Source: Clostridia bacterium (lineage in GTDB: Bacteria > Bacillota > Clostridia > Oscillospirales > QAMX01). From it: 14,421 bases of DNA. The stretch is from the NCBI GenBank assembly GCA_024404415.1, contig JAKSPX010000010.1, positions 1 to 14,421 of the forward strand, in the 5' to 3' direction. This document shows positions 1-7,124 of this stretch, piece by piece. A program made the translations under genes and the position numbers. Position 1 is the stretch's first letter. Each line of letters opens with the position of its first letter. Under the pieces are notes generated by a model, which saw only the letters and a program-made list of their open reading frames with translations, was not told where the DNA came from and made no database searches.

Positions 1-183
1 GGTCAGGTCGTCAAGGCCAGCATCGTCCTCACCAAGGGTACCGAGCCCACCGAAGAACTCAAAAAGGACATTCAGAACTACGTCAAGAAAAATACCGCGC
101 CGTATAAATATCCGCGCATCGTGGTGTTCCGCTCCGAGCTTCCCAAGACCATCAGCGGCAAGATCCAGCGCAACAGGCTCTGA
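1..183 (+). CDS. AMP-forming acyl-CoA synthetase, C-terminal end (5' partial)
   Basis: Frame 1 is open from the window edge to the TGA at 181-183, giving the last 60 residues of an ANL-superfamily AMP-forming acyl-CoA ligase. The end carries the C-terminal lid motif PKTISGKIQRNRL, in which the lysine of SGK is the family's adenylation-step catalytic lysine. It aligns without gaps to the last 60 codons of the next gene (2668-2850); I count 45 of 60 identical residues, and bases 1-29 match 2668-2696 exactly. The two genes are therefore tandem paralogues, presumably activating different carboxylic acids. Whether this copy also has the HTH-cupin N-terminus of its neighbour cannot be seen. No terminator is visible between its stop and the promoter at 204. 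Confidence 0.93.
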   Translation, partial: GQVVKASIVLTKGTEPTEELKKDIQNYVKKNTAPYKYPRIVVFRSELPKTISGKIQRNRL

Positions 184-203
184 GGAGGCCGGGAAATTTA
201 GTC

Positions 204-232
204 TTGACAAGAGCAATATATCGTGTTAAAAT
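204..232 (+). promoter_or_regulatory. Sigma-A-type promoter driving the T-box leader
   Basis: A perfect -35 TTGACA (204-209) is followed after 17 bp by a -10 TAAAAT (227-232), with an extended -10 TG at 224-225. Transcription would start near 238-241, about 10-15 bases upstream of the T-box leader. The promoter begins only 20 bp after the stop of the upstream synthetase, so the downstream operon has its own start point. Spacing and both hexamers match the housekeeping consensus closely. Confidence 0.88.
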
Positions 233-250
233 AGCCCATAATCTATCAAA

Positions 251-529
251 GGCATTGACGAAGAGGGCGCGAAGTCAAATCCGTACAGAGAGATGGCGGT
301 CGGTGTGAGCCATTCGGAGGGATTCCGTGTTTGTAGCTTCCGAGCCGGGAGGAAGAACGCATATTTATGCTTGTAGACCCTCCCCGTGATTGCTGCGTAA
401 AGGCATAGGGATTATGAATCAGATCCCGAGAGTGGCGGAGCGCTTTCCGCAATTTGAGTGGTACCGCGGGTGTATGCAAGGACAGCACTCGTCTCAAAGC
501 TATTTTAACTTTGGGACGTGTGCTTTTTT
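251..529 (+). ncRNA. T-box leader (tRNA-sensing riboswitch), transcription-attenuation type
   Basis: The diagnostic T-box GAGTGGTACCGCGG lies at 456-469. The antiterminator can be drawn fully: helix 453-458 (TTTGAG) pairs with 493-498 (CTCAAA), helix 466-473 (GCGGGTGT) pairs with 485-492 (GCACTCGT) allowing G-U, and between them lies the classic 7-nt bulge UGGUACC (459-465). Upstream are a Stem I with a CAGAGAG bulge (286-292), distal helix ATGGC/GCCAT (292-296/309-313) with a GGTCGGTG-containing loop, a proximal helix AATCC/GGATT (278-282/320-324), a Stem II-like helix GGGAGG/CCTCCC (347-352/379-384) and a Stem III-like hairpin (435-450). The variable base of UGGN is U462, predicting a tRNA with discriminator A73 (Val, Leu, Ile, Phe and Tyr fit; Cys, Gly and Ser do not). 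The specifier loop is about 325-336. GUA (333-335) followed by G and the lower stem CTTC is the best-placed codon, suggesting valine, but UUU and UUG are also in the loop. Confidence 0.95.
485..529 (+). terminator. T-box intrinsic terminator
   Basis: The 5' arm GCACTCGTCTCAAAG (485-499) pairs with the 3' arm CTTTGGGACGTGTGC (509-523) over 15 positions, with one mismatch and one G-U. It closes a 9-nt loop (500-508) and is followed directly by six T (524-529). The 5' arm is the same segment used as the 3' side of the antiterminator, so the two structures exclude each other. It lies 30 bp before the start codon of the HTH-cupin-synthetase gene and would stop transcription when the cognate tRNA is charged. 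Confidence 0.93.
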
Positions 530-558
530 CGTCCCGCAAATGAAAGGCAGGCTTTACC

Positions 559-2850
559 ATGGGCCAGATGACTGGTTTGGATTTTAAGATCCGGGAAATG
601 GCGGCGCGTATCCGCGAATTGCGCGAGATCACCCGCTTCACCCCGGAGGAAATGGCCAAAAAGACCGACGTGTCGGTCAGCGAATATCTCGCGTGCGAAA
701 GAGGCGAAAGCGACCTCAACTTCGCCTTTATCTATCGCTGTGCGCTTGCGTTCAACGTCGACGTCACCGATATCATCGAAGGCGTCAGCCCGACGCTGAA
801 ATCATATACCGTCACCCGCGCGGGCGCAGGTCAGCGCATCGAGCAGGCGCACGGCATGGTTTATTATAACCTTGCCTCCGCCTTCCAGAACCGTATCGCC
901 GAGCCGCTCTATGTCAAGAGCGAATTCAGCGAGGAAGCCCAGAGACGCGACATCGAACTCACCACCCACGCCGGGCAGGAGTGCGACATTGTCATTTCCG
1001 GCCACCTCAAGGTGCAGATCGGCTCCCACAAGGAAGTCCTCGGCCCCGGCGACAGCATTTATTACGACAGCGGCACGCCTCACGGCATGATCGCGGTGGA
1101 AAATCAGGACTGCCTCTTCTACGCCATCGTATTAAATCCCACGGGCGAGCCCATTCCCGAGTTGACCCCCACCCGCGAGATCGCATCCATTGCCGTCAAA
1201 CCGGAAAAAGAGACCCGCGAGCGTATTTACCACAAATATATCGACATTGATTTCAACGAGAACGGCACGCCGACCTCGATGAAGTTCAAAAATACCGAGC
1301 ATTTCAACTTCGCCTTCGATCTGGTGGACGAATTGGCCGAAAGAGAGCCCGAAAAGCTCGCCATGCTCTACGTGGACAAGGACAAAAACGAGCGCCGCTT
1401 TACCTTTAAGGATATGAAGCGCGCCTCCGCCCAGTGCGCCAACTACTTCAAGTCGCTCGGCATCAAAAAAGGCGACCGCGTCATGCTGGTGCTCAAGCGC
1501 CATTGTCAGTTCTGGTTTGCCATGCTGGGCCTCAATAAATTGGGCGCCATCGCCATCCCGGCGGTCTGCCAGCTTCTTGAGCATGACTTTGAATACCGCT
1601 TCCAGAAGGCCGGCATCAATACCATCATCTGCACGGCCGACGGCATCACGGCTTACGAGGCCGAGAGGGCGGCGGAGAAGTGCCCGACCGTCACCAATAA
1701 GCTCATCGTCAACGGCAAACGCGAGGGCTGGAGAAGCTTTGACGAGGAATATCCTTTATATAGCTCCCACTTTGCCCGCACCGAGGATGCGCCCGGCGGC
1801 GACGACCTCATGCTGATGTTCTTCACCTCCGGCACCTCCGGCTACCCGAAGATCGCGGCGCATACCTATAAATATGCCCTCGGTCATTTCCACACCGCGA
1901 AATACTGGCACTGCGTCGATCCCGACGGCCTGCATTTCACCATTTCCGATACCGGCTGGGCCAAGGCCATGTGGGGCAAGCTCTACGGCCAATGGATGTG
2001 CGAGGCGGCGACCTTCGTCTACGATTTCGACCGCTTTGACGCAGCCGACATCCTCCCGATGTTCGCAAAATACCAGATCACCACCTTCTGCGCGCCTCCG
2101 ACCATGCTCAGAATGATGGTGAAACAGGATATTTCCAAGTACGACTTCTCCTCGGTCAAGCACATGACCACGGCGGGCGAGGCTTTGAACCCCGAGGTCT
2201 ACCGCCAGTTTGAAAAGGCGACGGGGTTACAGATCCTCGAGGGCTTCGGCCAGTCGGAGAGCACCATGATCATCGGCAACCTCCGCGGCGCTCCGCACAA
2301 GATCGGCTCCATGGGCAAGCCCGCCCCGATCTACGACGTGGACATCGTGGACGATCAGGGCCGTTCGGTCCCCACCGGCGAAGTCGGCGAGATCGTGGTC
2401 AACCTCAATAACGGTTATCCCTGCGGCCTTGCCGTGGAATATTACGAAGACCCCGAAAAGACGGCCGAGACCTGGCGCGACGGCCTTTACCACACCGGCG
2501 ACACCGCGTGGCGCGATGAAGACGGCTATTACTGGTACGTCGGCCGCGTGGACGACGTCATCAAGTCCTCCGGCTACCGCATCGGGCCGTTCGAGATCGA
2601 AAGCGTCATCATGGAGCTTCCCTATGTCCTCGAATGCGGCGTTTCCGCCGCTCCCGACGAGGTGCGCGGTCAGGTCGTCAAGGCCAGCATCGTCCTTGTC
2701 GACGGCAAGGAGGAAAGCGAGGAACTCAAAAAAGAGATCCAGGACTACGTCAAGCGTCACACCGCACCGTATAAGTACCCCCGCATCGTGGTGTTCCGCA
2801 AGGAGCTTCCGAAGACCTCGACCGGCAAGATCATGAGGAGCAAGCTATGA
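559..2850 (+). CDS. HTH(XRE)-cupin-acyl-CoA synthetase (AMP-forming) fusion
   Basis: This 763-residue protein has three parts. Residues about 12-75 form an XRE-type helix-turn-helix. About 95-205 form a cupin barrel (HAGQECDIVISG, then GDSIYYDSGTPHG). About 220-763 form a complete ANL ligase of the medium-chain acyl-CoA synthetase type: P-loop TSGTSGYPK at 423-431, SDTGWAK motif, GFGQSE, YHTGD ending at Asp648, GRVDDVIKSSGYRIGP, and catalytic Lys757 in STGK. It should convert a carboxylic acid, ATP and CoA to acyl-CoA, AMP and PPi in the cytoplasm. Plain synthetases of this type are roughly 530-570 residues; the extra N-terminus matches stand-alone HTH-cupin repressors, so the cupin may sense the acid or an acyl product. 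The ATG at 559 has GAAAGG 11 bp upstream; ATG 568 is a weaker alternative. It is the first gene after the T-box. The substrate is not determinable; a branched-chain or aryl acid is inferred from neighbours. Confidence 0.93.
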   Translation: MGQMTGLDFKIREMAARIRELREITRFTPEEMAKKTDVSVSEYLACERGESDLNFAFIYRCALAFNVDVTDIIEGVSPTLKSYTVTRAGAGQRIEQAHGMVYYNLASAFQNRIAEPLYVKSEFSEEAQRRDIELTTHAGQECDIVISGHLKVQIGSHKEVLGPGDSIYYDSGTPHGMIAVENQDCLFYAIVLNPTGEPIPELTPTREIASIAVKPEKETRERIYHKYIDIDFNENGTPTSMKFKNTEHFNFAFDLVDELAEREPEKLAMLYVDKDKNERRFTFKDMKRASAQCANYFKSLGIKKGDRVMLVLKRHCQFWFAMLGLNKLGAIAIPAVCQLLEHDFEYRFQKAGINTIICTADGITAYEAERAAEKCPTVTNKLIVNGKREGWRSFDEEYPLYSSHFARTEDAPGGDDLMLMFFTSGTSGYPKIAAHTYKYALGHFHTAKYWHCVDPDGLHFTISDTGWAKAMWGKLYGQWMCEAATFVYDFDRFDAADILPMFAKYQITTFCAPPTMLRMMVKQDISKYDFSSVKHMTTAGEALNPEVYRQFEKATGLQILEGFGQSESTMIIGNLRGAPHKIGSMGKPAPIYDVDIVDDQGRSVPTGEVGEIVVNLNNGYPCGLAVEYYEDPEKTAETWRDGLYHTGDTAWRDEDGYYWYVGRVDDVIKSSGYRIGPFEIESVIMELPYVLECGVSAAPDEVRGQVVKASIVLVDGKEESEELKKEIQDYVKRHTAPYKYPRIVVFRKELPKTSTGKIMRSKL
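2835..2840 (+). promoter_or_regulatory. Ribosome binding site inside the synthetase 3' end
   Basis: GAGGAG sits 6 bp before the ATG at 2847, within the last codons of the synthetase gene. Together with the ATGA overlap it fixes the start of the P-loop gene and indicates translational coupling. Confidence 0.75.
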
Positions 2851-3506
2851 ATTTCAAGCGTCTGACGCTTTTATGCGGCCATTACGGCCGCGGCCAGACC
2901 AATATCGCCGTCAACCTCGCCCTCCGGCTCAGGGAAGAGAAGGAGCGCGTGGCTGTGGCCGATCTGGATATCGTCAATCCCTATTTCCGCACGCGGGACA
3001 GTGAGGACGTCTTTTCCCACGCCGGGATCCGCCTGATCTGCTCGCAGTTCGCCAACTCCAACCTCGATCTTCCCTCCATGCCGCAGGATCTTTACGCCAT
3101 CACCGACGATAAATCGCTTTATACCATCCTCGATATCGGCGGCGACGACCGCGGCGCTCTGGCGCTCGGGCGCATCGCACCGATGATCCTCGAGGAGAAT
3201 CATTACGATAGGCTGATGGTCATCAACGGCTACCGCCCTCTGACGCGCGACGCGGCCTCCACCATCGAGGTCATGCGCGAGATCGAAACGGCGTGCGGGA
3301 TACCCTTTACCGGCCTTGTCAATAACTCCAATCTGGGCGAGGAGACCGACGCCGACACCGTGAGAAAGTCGCTCCGGTACGCCCAAGAGACCGAAGAGAT
3401 GTCCGGCTTACCGCTTGTGATGACGACGGTGAAGGAGGACCTCTACCCGGAATTGAAGGACGAGATCCCCGGGCTTTTCCCGCTGAAATTGCAGCCGAAA
3501 CTATAA
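2847..3506 (+). CDS. MinD/ParA-like P-loop protein with altered Walker A (Lys to Gln)
   Basis: A 219-residue soluble protein resembling CobQ/CobB/MinD/ParA-type nucleotide-binding proteins. The N-terminal loop is GHYGRGQTN (11-19), whereas the motif in this type normally reads GxGKT; residue 17, where the phosphate-binding lysine should be, is Gln (codon CAG). The rest of the fold signature is intact: VAVADLDIVNPYF (35-47), like the ParA aspartate region, and a Walker B-like hydrophobic strand YTILDIGGDD (92-101). The start ATG overlaps the synthetase stop (ATGA, 4 bp) with GAGGAG 6 bp upstream, so the two are translationally coupled and probably act together. From memory, related ATP-binding proteins accompany 2-oxoacid oxidoreductase and synthetase genes in Clostridia, with GSGKT intact. 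The role is unknown; a nucleotide-bound or nucleotide-free scaffold for the synthetase or oxidoreductase is possible. Confidence 0.85.
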   Translation: MNFKRLTLLCGHYGRGQTNIAVNLALRLREEKERVAVADLDIVNPYFRTRDSEDVFSHAGIRLICSQFANSNLDLPSMPQDLYAITDDKSLYTILDIGGDDRGALALGRIAPMILEENHYDRLMVINGYRPLTRDAASTIEVMREIETACGIPFTGLVNNSNLGEETDADTVRKSLRYAQETEEMSGLPLVMTTVKEDLYPELKDEIPGLFPLKLQPKL

Positions 3507-3512
3507 GTGACC

Positions 3513-4145
3513 ATGAGTGAACTGAAAATCGGGGATTGGGTCACACAATATGCCGCGGGTTACTGGCAGATCGTCGACATAAAGCCGAAATACGCGGATG
3601 AGGATTATGAGGGCGAAAAGATCTCGTGGAAAAAAGGCGATCGCATCGGCGAATGGTGCATCATGAAAAAAGTCTTTACCCCGAAAATGAAATTTCGCTT
3701 GGATATGGGTTGCTCTGACAGCACATGGTGCAAAAAGATAACGGAGAATACTCGGACGGAGATTCAAAGCTATTTTGAAAAGAATCCTTCGGATTGGGAA
3801 AGATTTCTTCATACACCGATCAAAATGCGCCCGGCCGTTTCAAATCTGTGGCTCAATATGGATGAAGAAAACGCAGAAAAGGTCGAGAACATCTTAAAGT
3901 CCTTGCCCGTTTCCTTCACCCGGGAAGACCTGTTTACGATATTCGATCAGGAAAAGGTCAGTTTCGGCATGGGAAGACCGCCTGCCGCCTATCTTTTGAA
4001 TCTGTTTTTCTATTTATATGAGATAGATGATAAAGGCGAGATGCATTTTCGCAAGGCAGAACTGATTGCTCCCACCGAAAAAACGCAATCGAGAAGGAAT
4101 AGACAAGATGGAAAACAATTCTTTATTGACAACCGGATTGATTGA
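3513..4145 (+). CDS. Hypothetical protein
   Basis: An open frame of about 210 residues that I cannot assign to a named family. The start is ATG 3513 or GTG 3507, immediately after the previous stop at 3506; no convincing Shine-Dalgarno sequence is visible. It has no signal peptide or membrane segment. It opens with a small beta-rich region (KIGDWVTQYAAGYWQIVDIKP, with further Trp and Lys-rich strands) and continues as a mixed helical domain rich in charged residues, including LWLNMDEENAEKVENILKSLP. The last 38 bases overlap the start of the YhcG remnant, and its polar, Arg/Gln-rich tail looks unlike the rest, so the natural C-terminus may have been altered. Base composition is lower in GC than the neighbours (38% in 3841-3900 against 60% in 5401-5460), a sign of separate origin. 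Confidence 0.6.
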   Translation: MSELKIGDWVTQYAAGYWQIVDIKPKYADEDYEGEKISWKKGDRIGEWCIMKKVFTPKMKFRLDMGCSDSTWCKKITENTRTEIQSYFEKNPSDWERFLHTPIKMRPAVSNLWLNMDEENAEKVENILKSLPVSFTREDLFTIFDQEKVSFGMGRPPAAYLLNLFFYLYEIDDKGEMHFRKAELIAPTEKTQSRRNRQDGKQFFIDNRID

Positions 4146-4850
4146 TGAGATCAGACAGGTGATGGGACAGGCGCGTGCAAATGTTTCCAAGGCAGTTAAT
4201 AACGAATTACTTGCCGCTTATTGGAACATCGGGCGCATCATTGTTGAGCATGAGCAGGAGAATAACGAGCGTGCCGCGTATGGGAAACAGACACTAAAAG
4301 CGTTATCAAAAGCATTAACGGAGGAACTGGGCAAAGTTTTTTCGGTCTCCAATATTTATAATATGCGTCTGTTTATTTGACGTATCAAAAATTCCAGACG
4401 GTGTCTGGAAAATTGAACTGGTCTCATTACTGTGAATTACTCTTGATTTCGGAAGAGGATAAGAGAAGTTTTTACGAGAAAGAGTGTATCAATTCCGGTT
4501 GGTCTGTCAGAGAATTGAAAAGGCAGATGGAAACGTCGCTATACGAGAGGCTGTTATTATCATCCGGTACGGAAAATAAAGAACGCGTGCTTGAATTGGC
4601 ATTAAAAGGAAACGAGATCACAAAGCCGGGCGACATCATCAAGGATCCTTATGTGTTCGAATTTTTGGGCATACCGGAGGACAAACCAATTCTGGAAAGC
4701 GACCTGGAAAGGGCACTTGTTGACCATATTTTCGCTTCAAAATATACTTATGTCATTCCCAAAAGGGAAGAACTGGTAGCACAGGTTGAGGCGGTGCTTG
4801 AAAAATGGGAAGCGGATAACGCCGCGGCAGAAAACGATGATGCACACTAA
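4108..4850 (+). pseudogene. YhcG/DUF1016-type PD-(D/E)XK nuclease, frameshifted and internally deleted
   Basis: ATG 4108, with AGAAGGAA 8-9 bp upstream, opens a typical DUF1016 N-terminal domain (LAAYWNIGRIIVEHEQ, FSVSNIYNMR) that stops at TGA 4378-4380. One more T in the TTT run at 4372-4374 would read NMRLFYLTYQKFQTVSG and run straight into the frame ending at 4850 (KLNWSHYCELL, SFYEKECINSGWSVRELKRQ, IIKDPYVFEFLG), the continuation of the same family. A second lesion is in-frame: ERALVDH is joined directly, near 4722-4733, to IFASKYTYVIPKREELVAQVEAVLEKW, which in the family is the extreme C-terminus. The PD-(D/E)XK catalytic core that normally lies between is absent. The rejoined product would be about 247 residues against roughly 330-380 for intact members. 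No nuclease activity is expected. These genes are often mobile or restriction-associated, and GC is low here (37% in 4321-4380). Confidence 0.88.
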
Positions 4851-4882
4851 GCACAATATGCTGATATAGAAGGTATTGAATT

Positions 4883-6157
4883 ATGAGAATTGAAACCAAT
4901 TGCGTTCAGGCAGGCTACACGCCCGGCAACGGCGAGCCGCGCCAGATCCCGATCATTCAGAGCACCACCTTTAAGTACGATACCAGCGAAGACATGGGCA
5001 AGCTCTTCGATCTGGAGGAGAACGGCTATTTCTATTCCCGCCTGCAGAACCCGACCTGCGACGCCGTCGCGGCCAAGATCTGCGCGCTGGAGGGCGGCTC
5101 CATGGCCATGCTGACCGGTTCCGGCCAGTCTGCCAACTTCTATGCCGTTTTCAACATTGCCAACTGCGGCGACCACGTCGTGGCCAGCTCGACCATTTAC
5201 GGCGGCAGCTTCAATCTCTTCTCGGTCACCATGAAGAAGATGGGCATCGACTTCACCTTTGTCTCGCCCGACGCCTCCGAGGAGGAGCTGAACGCGGCCT
5301 TCCGCCCCAACACCAAGGCGCTCTTCGGCGAGACCATCGCCAACCCCGCGCTCACCGTTCTGGATATTGAAAAATTCGCCAGGGTCGCCCATGCCCACGG
5401 CGTACCGCTCATCGTCGACAACACCTTTGCCACCCCGATCAACTGCCGCCCGATCGAATGGGGCGCGGACATCGTCACCCATTCCACGACGAAATATATG
5501 GACGGCCACGGCTGCACCGTCGGCGGCTGCATCGTGGACGCGGGCAAATTCGACTGGCTGAAATACGCCGATAAATTCCCCGGCCTCACCACCCCGGACG
5601 AGAGCTACCACGGCGTCGTCTACGCCGAAAAGTTCGGCCTTGAAGGCGCCTTCATCACCAAGGCGACCTCCCAGCTCATGCGTGACTTCGGATCGGTCCA
5701 GTCTCCGCAGAACGCCTTTTATCTCAATCTGGGGCTTGAAAGCCTGCACGTTCGCATGAAGAGACACTGCGAAAACGCGCAGGCGGTCGCCGAATTCCTG
5801 GAATCGAGCGATAAGATCTCCTGGGTCAGCTACTGCGGCCTGAAAAACGACCAATATCACGCACTCGCCGAAAAATATCTGCCGAACGGCTCCTGCGGCG
5901 TCGTCAGCTTCGGCGTCAAGGGCGGGCGTAAGGCGGCCGAAAGCTTCATGAAGCATCTCAAGGTCGCCGCCATCGAGACTCACGTGGCCGACGCGCACTC
6001 CTGCTGCCTGCACCCGGCAAGCGCCACCCACCGCCAGATGAACGACGAGGAGCTGGTCGCGGCCGGCGTTTCGCCCGATCTCGTCCGCCTCTCCTGCGGC
6101 CTTGAAAGCGCCGAGGATCTGATCGAGGACATTGCCCAGGCCCTTGAAGCCATCTGA
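4883..6157 (+). CDS. metY: O-acetylhomoserine sulfhydrylase (aminocarboxypropyltransferase)
   Basis: A 424-residue PLP enzyme of the Cys/Met metabolism family, full length. It makes homocysteine and acetate from O-acetylhomoserine and sulfide in the cytoplasm. Visible landmarks are the N-terminal TNCVQAGYTP, FYSRLQNPT (cofactor phosphate region from the neighbouring subunit), ALEGGSMAMLTGSGQSA, IVDNTFATP (Asp contacting the pyridine nitrogen) and the Schiff-base lysine Lys204 in HSTTKYMDGHG, with RLSCGLES near the C-terminus. Its length and the long insertion after the lysine (PGLTTPDESYHG) are typical of MetY rather than MetB or MetC. The ATG has AGAAGG 9 bp upstream. It lies only 32 bp after the nuclease remnant and 20 bp before metA, and GC rises again here. 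The adjacent acetyl-type MetA supplies the substrate. Confidence 0.95.
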   Translation: MRIETNCVQAGYTPGNGEPRQIPIIQSTTFKYDTSEDMGKLFDLEENGYFYSRLQNPTCDAVAAKICALEGGSMAMLTGSGQSANFYAVFNIANCGDHVVASSTIYGGSFNLFSVTMKKMGIDFTFVSPDASEEELNAAFRPNTKALFGETIANPALTVLDIEKFARVAHAHGVPLIVDNTFATPINCRPIEWGADIVTHSTTKYMDGHGCTVGGCIVDAGKFDWLKYADKFPGLTTPDESYHGVVYAEKFGLEGAFITKATSQLMRDFGSVQSPQNAFYLNLGLESLHVRMKRHCENAQAVAEFLESSDKISWVSYCGLKNDQYHALAEKYLPNGSCGVVSFGVKGGRKAAESFMKHLKVAAIETHVADAHSCCLHPASATHRQMNDEELVAAGVSPDLVRLSCGLESAEDLIEDIAQALEAI

Positions 6158-6177
6158 GAAAAGAAGGATAGGATAGC

Positions 6178-7095
6178 ATGCCCATTAAAATTCCCAACGA
6201 GCTGCCTGCCTACAAGACGCTGACCGACGAGAATATTTTCGTCATGAACGAATTCCGCGCCGCGACACAGCAGATCCGTCCGCTGCAGATCGCCGTGGTC
6301 AATCTTATGCCGACCAAGATCGACACCGAGACCCAGCTTATGCGTCTTTTGGGCAACACCCCCCTGCAGGTGGAGACAGTTCTGATCCGCACCAAGACGC
6401 ATCAGCCCAAAAATACGCCGCTTGAGCATCTGAAGACCTTCTACAAGACCTTCGACGAGGTCAACCACCACAATTTCGACGGCATGATCATCACCGGTGC
6501 GCCGGTGGAGCAGATCCCGTTCGAAGAGGTGGAATACTGGGACGAGCTCTGCGAGATCATGGAATGGTCCAAGCACCACGTCCACAGCACGCTCCACATC
6601 TGCTGGGGCGCGCAGGCAGGTCTTTATTATCACTTCGGCGTGCCGAAATATCCGCTCCCCGCCAAGGTCTTCGGCGTCTTCCCGCACACGGTGGAGAGGA
6701 AAAACGCCATTCTCTTCCGCGGCTTTGACGACGTCTTCATGGTGCCCCATTCCCGCCACACCGAGGTGAGGCGAGCGGACGTCGAAATGCACCCGGAGAT
6801 CAAGATCCTCGCAAGCTCCAGGGAAGCCGGGCTCTACGCCATGATGACCGAGAACGGCCGTCAGGTCTTCATCACCGGCCACTCGGAATACGACGCCGGG
6901 ACGCTGGAAAAAGAGTATCTCCGAGACAAAAACGCCGGACTTCCCATTGAGGTGCCGAAGAATTATTACCCCGAGGACGACGATACCCAACCGCCCTGCA
7001 TTTCGTGGAGAGCGCACGCCAATCTGCTCTTCTCCAACTGGCTCAATTATTTCGTTTATCAGACCACCCCGTACGATCTGAACGAAATCAAATAA
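6178..7095 (+). CDS. metA: Homoserine O-acetyltransferase (MetA family)
   Basis: A 305-residue member of the MetA family. The catalytic residues fall exactly at the family's reference positions: Cys142 in HICWGAQAG, and His235 and Glu237 in TGHSEYD. Residue 111, in TGAPVEQ, is Glu. In this family Glu111 is the known determinant for acetyl-CoA and Gly111 for succinyl-CoA, so the product should be O-acetylhomoserine, although such genes are often labelled succinyltransferase. This agrees with metY just upstream, which uses that product to make homocysteine. The start follows AAGGATAGGATAG, 20 bp after metY, so the two form a tight pair. The gene ends 29 bp before the ferredoxin subunit gene of the oxidoreductase. 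Confidence 0.95.
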   Translation: MPIKIPNELPAYKTLTDENIFVMNEFRAATQQIRPLQIAVVNLMPTKIDTETQLMRLLGNTPLQVETVLIRTKTHQPKNTPLEHLKTFYKTFDEVNHHNFDGMIITGAPVEQIPFEEVEYWDELCEIMEWSKHHVHSTLHICWGAQAGLYYHFGVPKYPLPAKVFGVFPHTVERKNAILFRGFDDVFMVPHSRHTEVRRADVEMHPEIKILASSREAGLYAMMTENGRQVFITGHSEYDAGTLEKEYLRDKNAGLPIEVPKNYYPEDDDTQPPCISWRAHANLLFSNWLNYFVYQTTPYDLNEIK

Positions 7096-7124
7096 AGATA
7101 TATAGGAAAGGAAATGAAAAGCAA

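Noticed and set aside
390..587. Short + strand frame of 65 codons crossing the leader
   Set aside because: It runs through the T-box Stem III, antiterminator and terminator into the synthetase start in another frame. The bases are explained by RNA structure.
4847..6031. Long open frame of about 394 codons on the - strand opposite metY
   Set aside because: It lies opposite a full-length, motif-complete MetY. Long antisense frames are common in GC-rich genes, and its translation is low-complexity Gly/Ala/Val/Asp without family motifs. Similar - strand frames at 5980-7131, 7315-8433, 8385-9755, 9401-10810 and 10807-12003 were rejected for the same reason.
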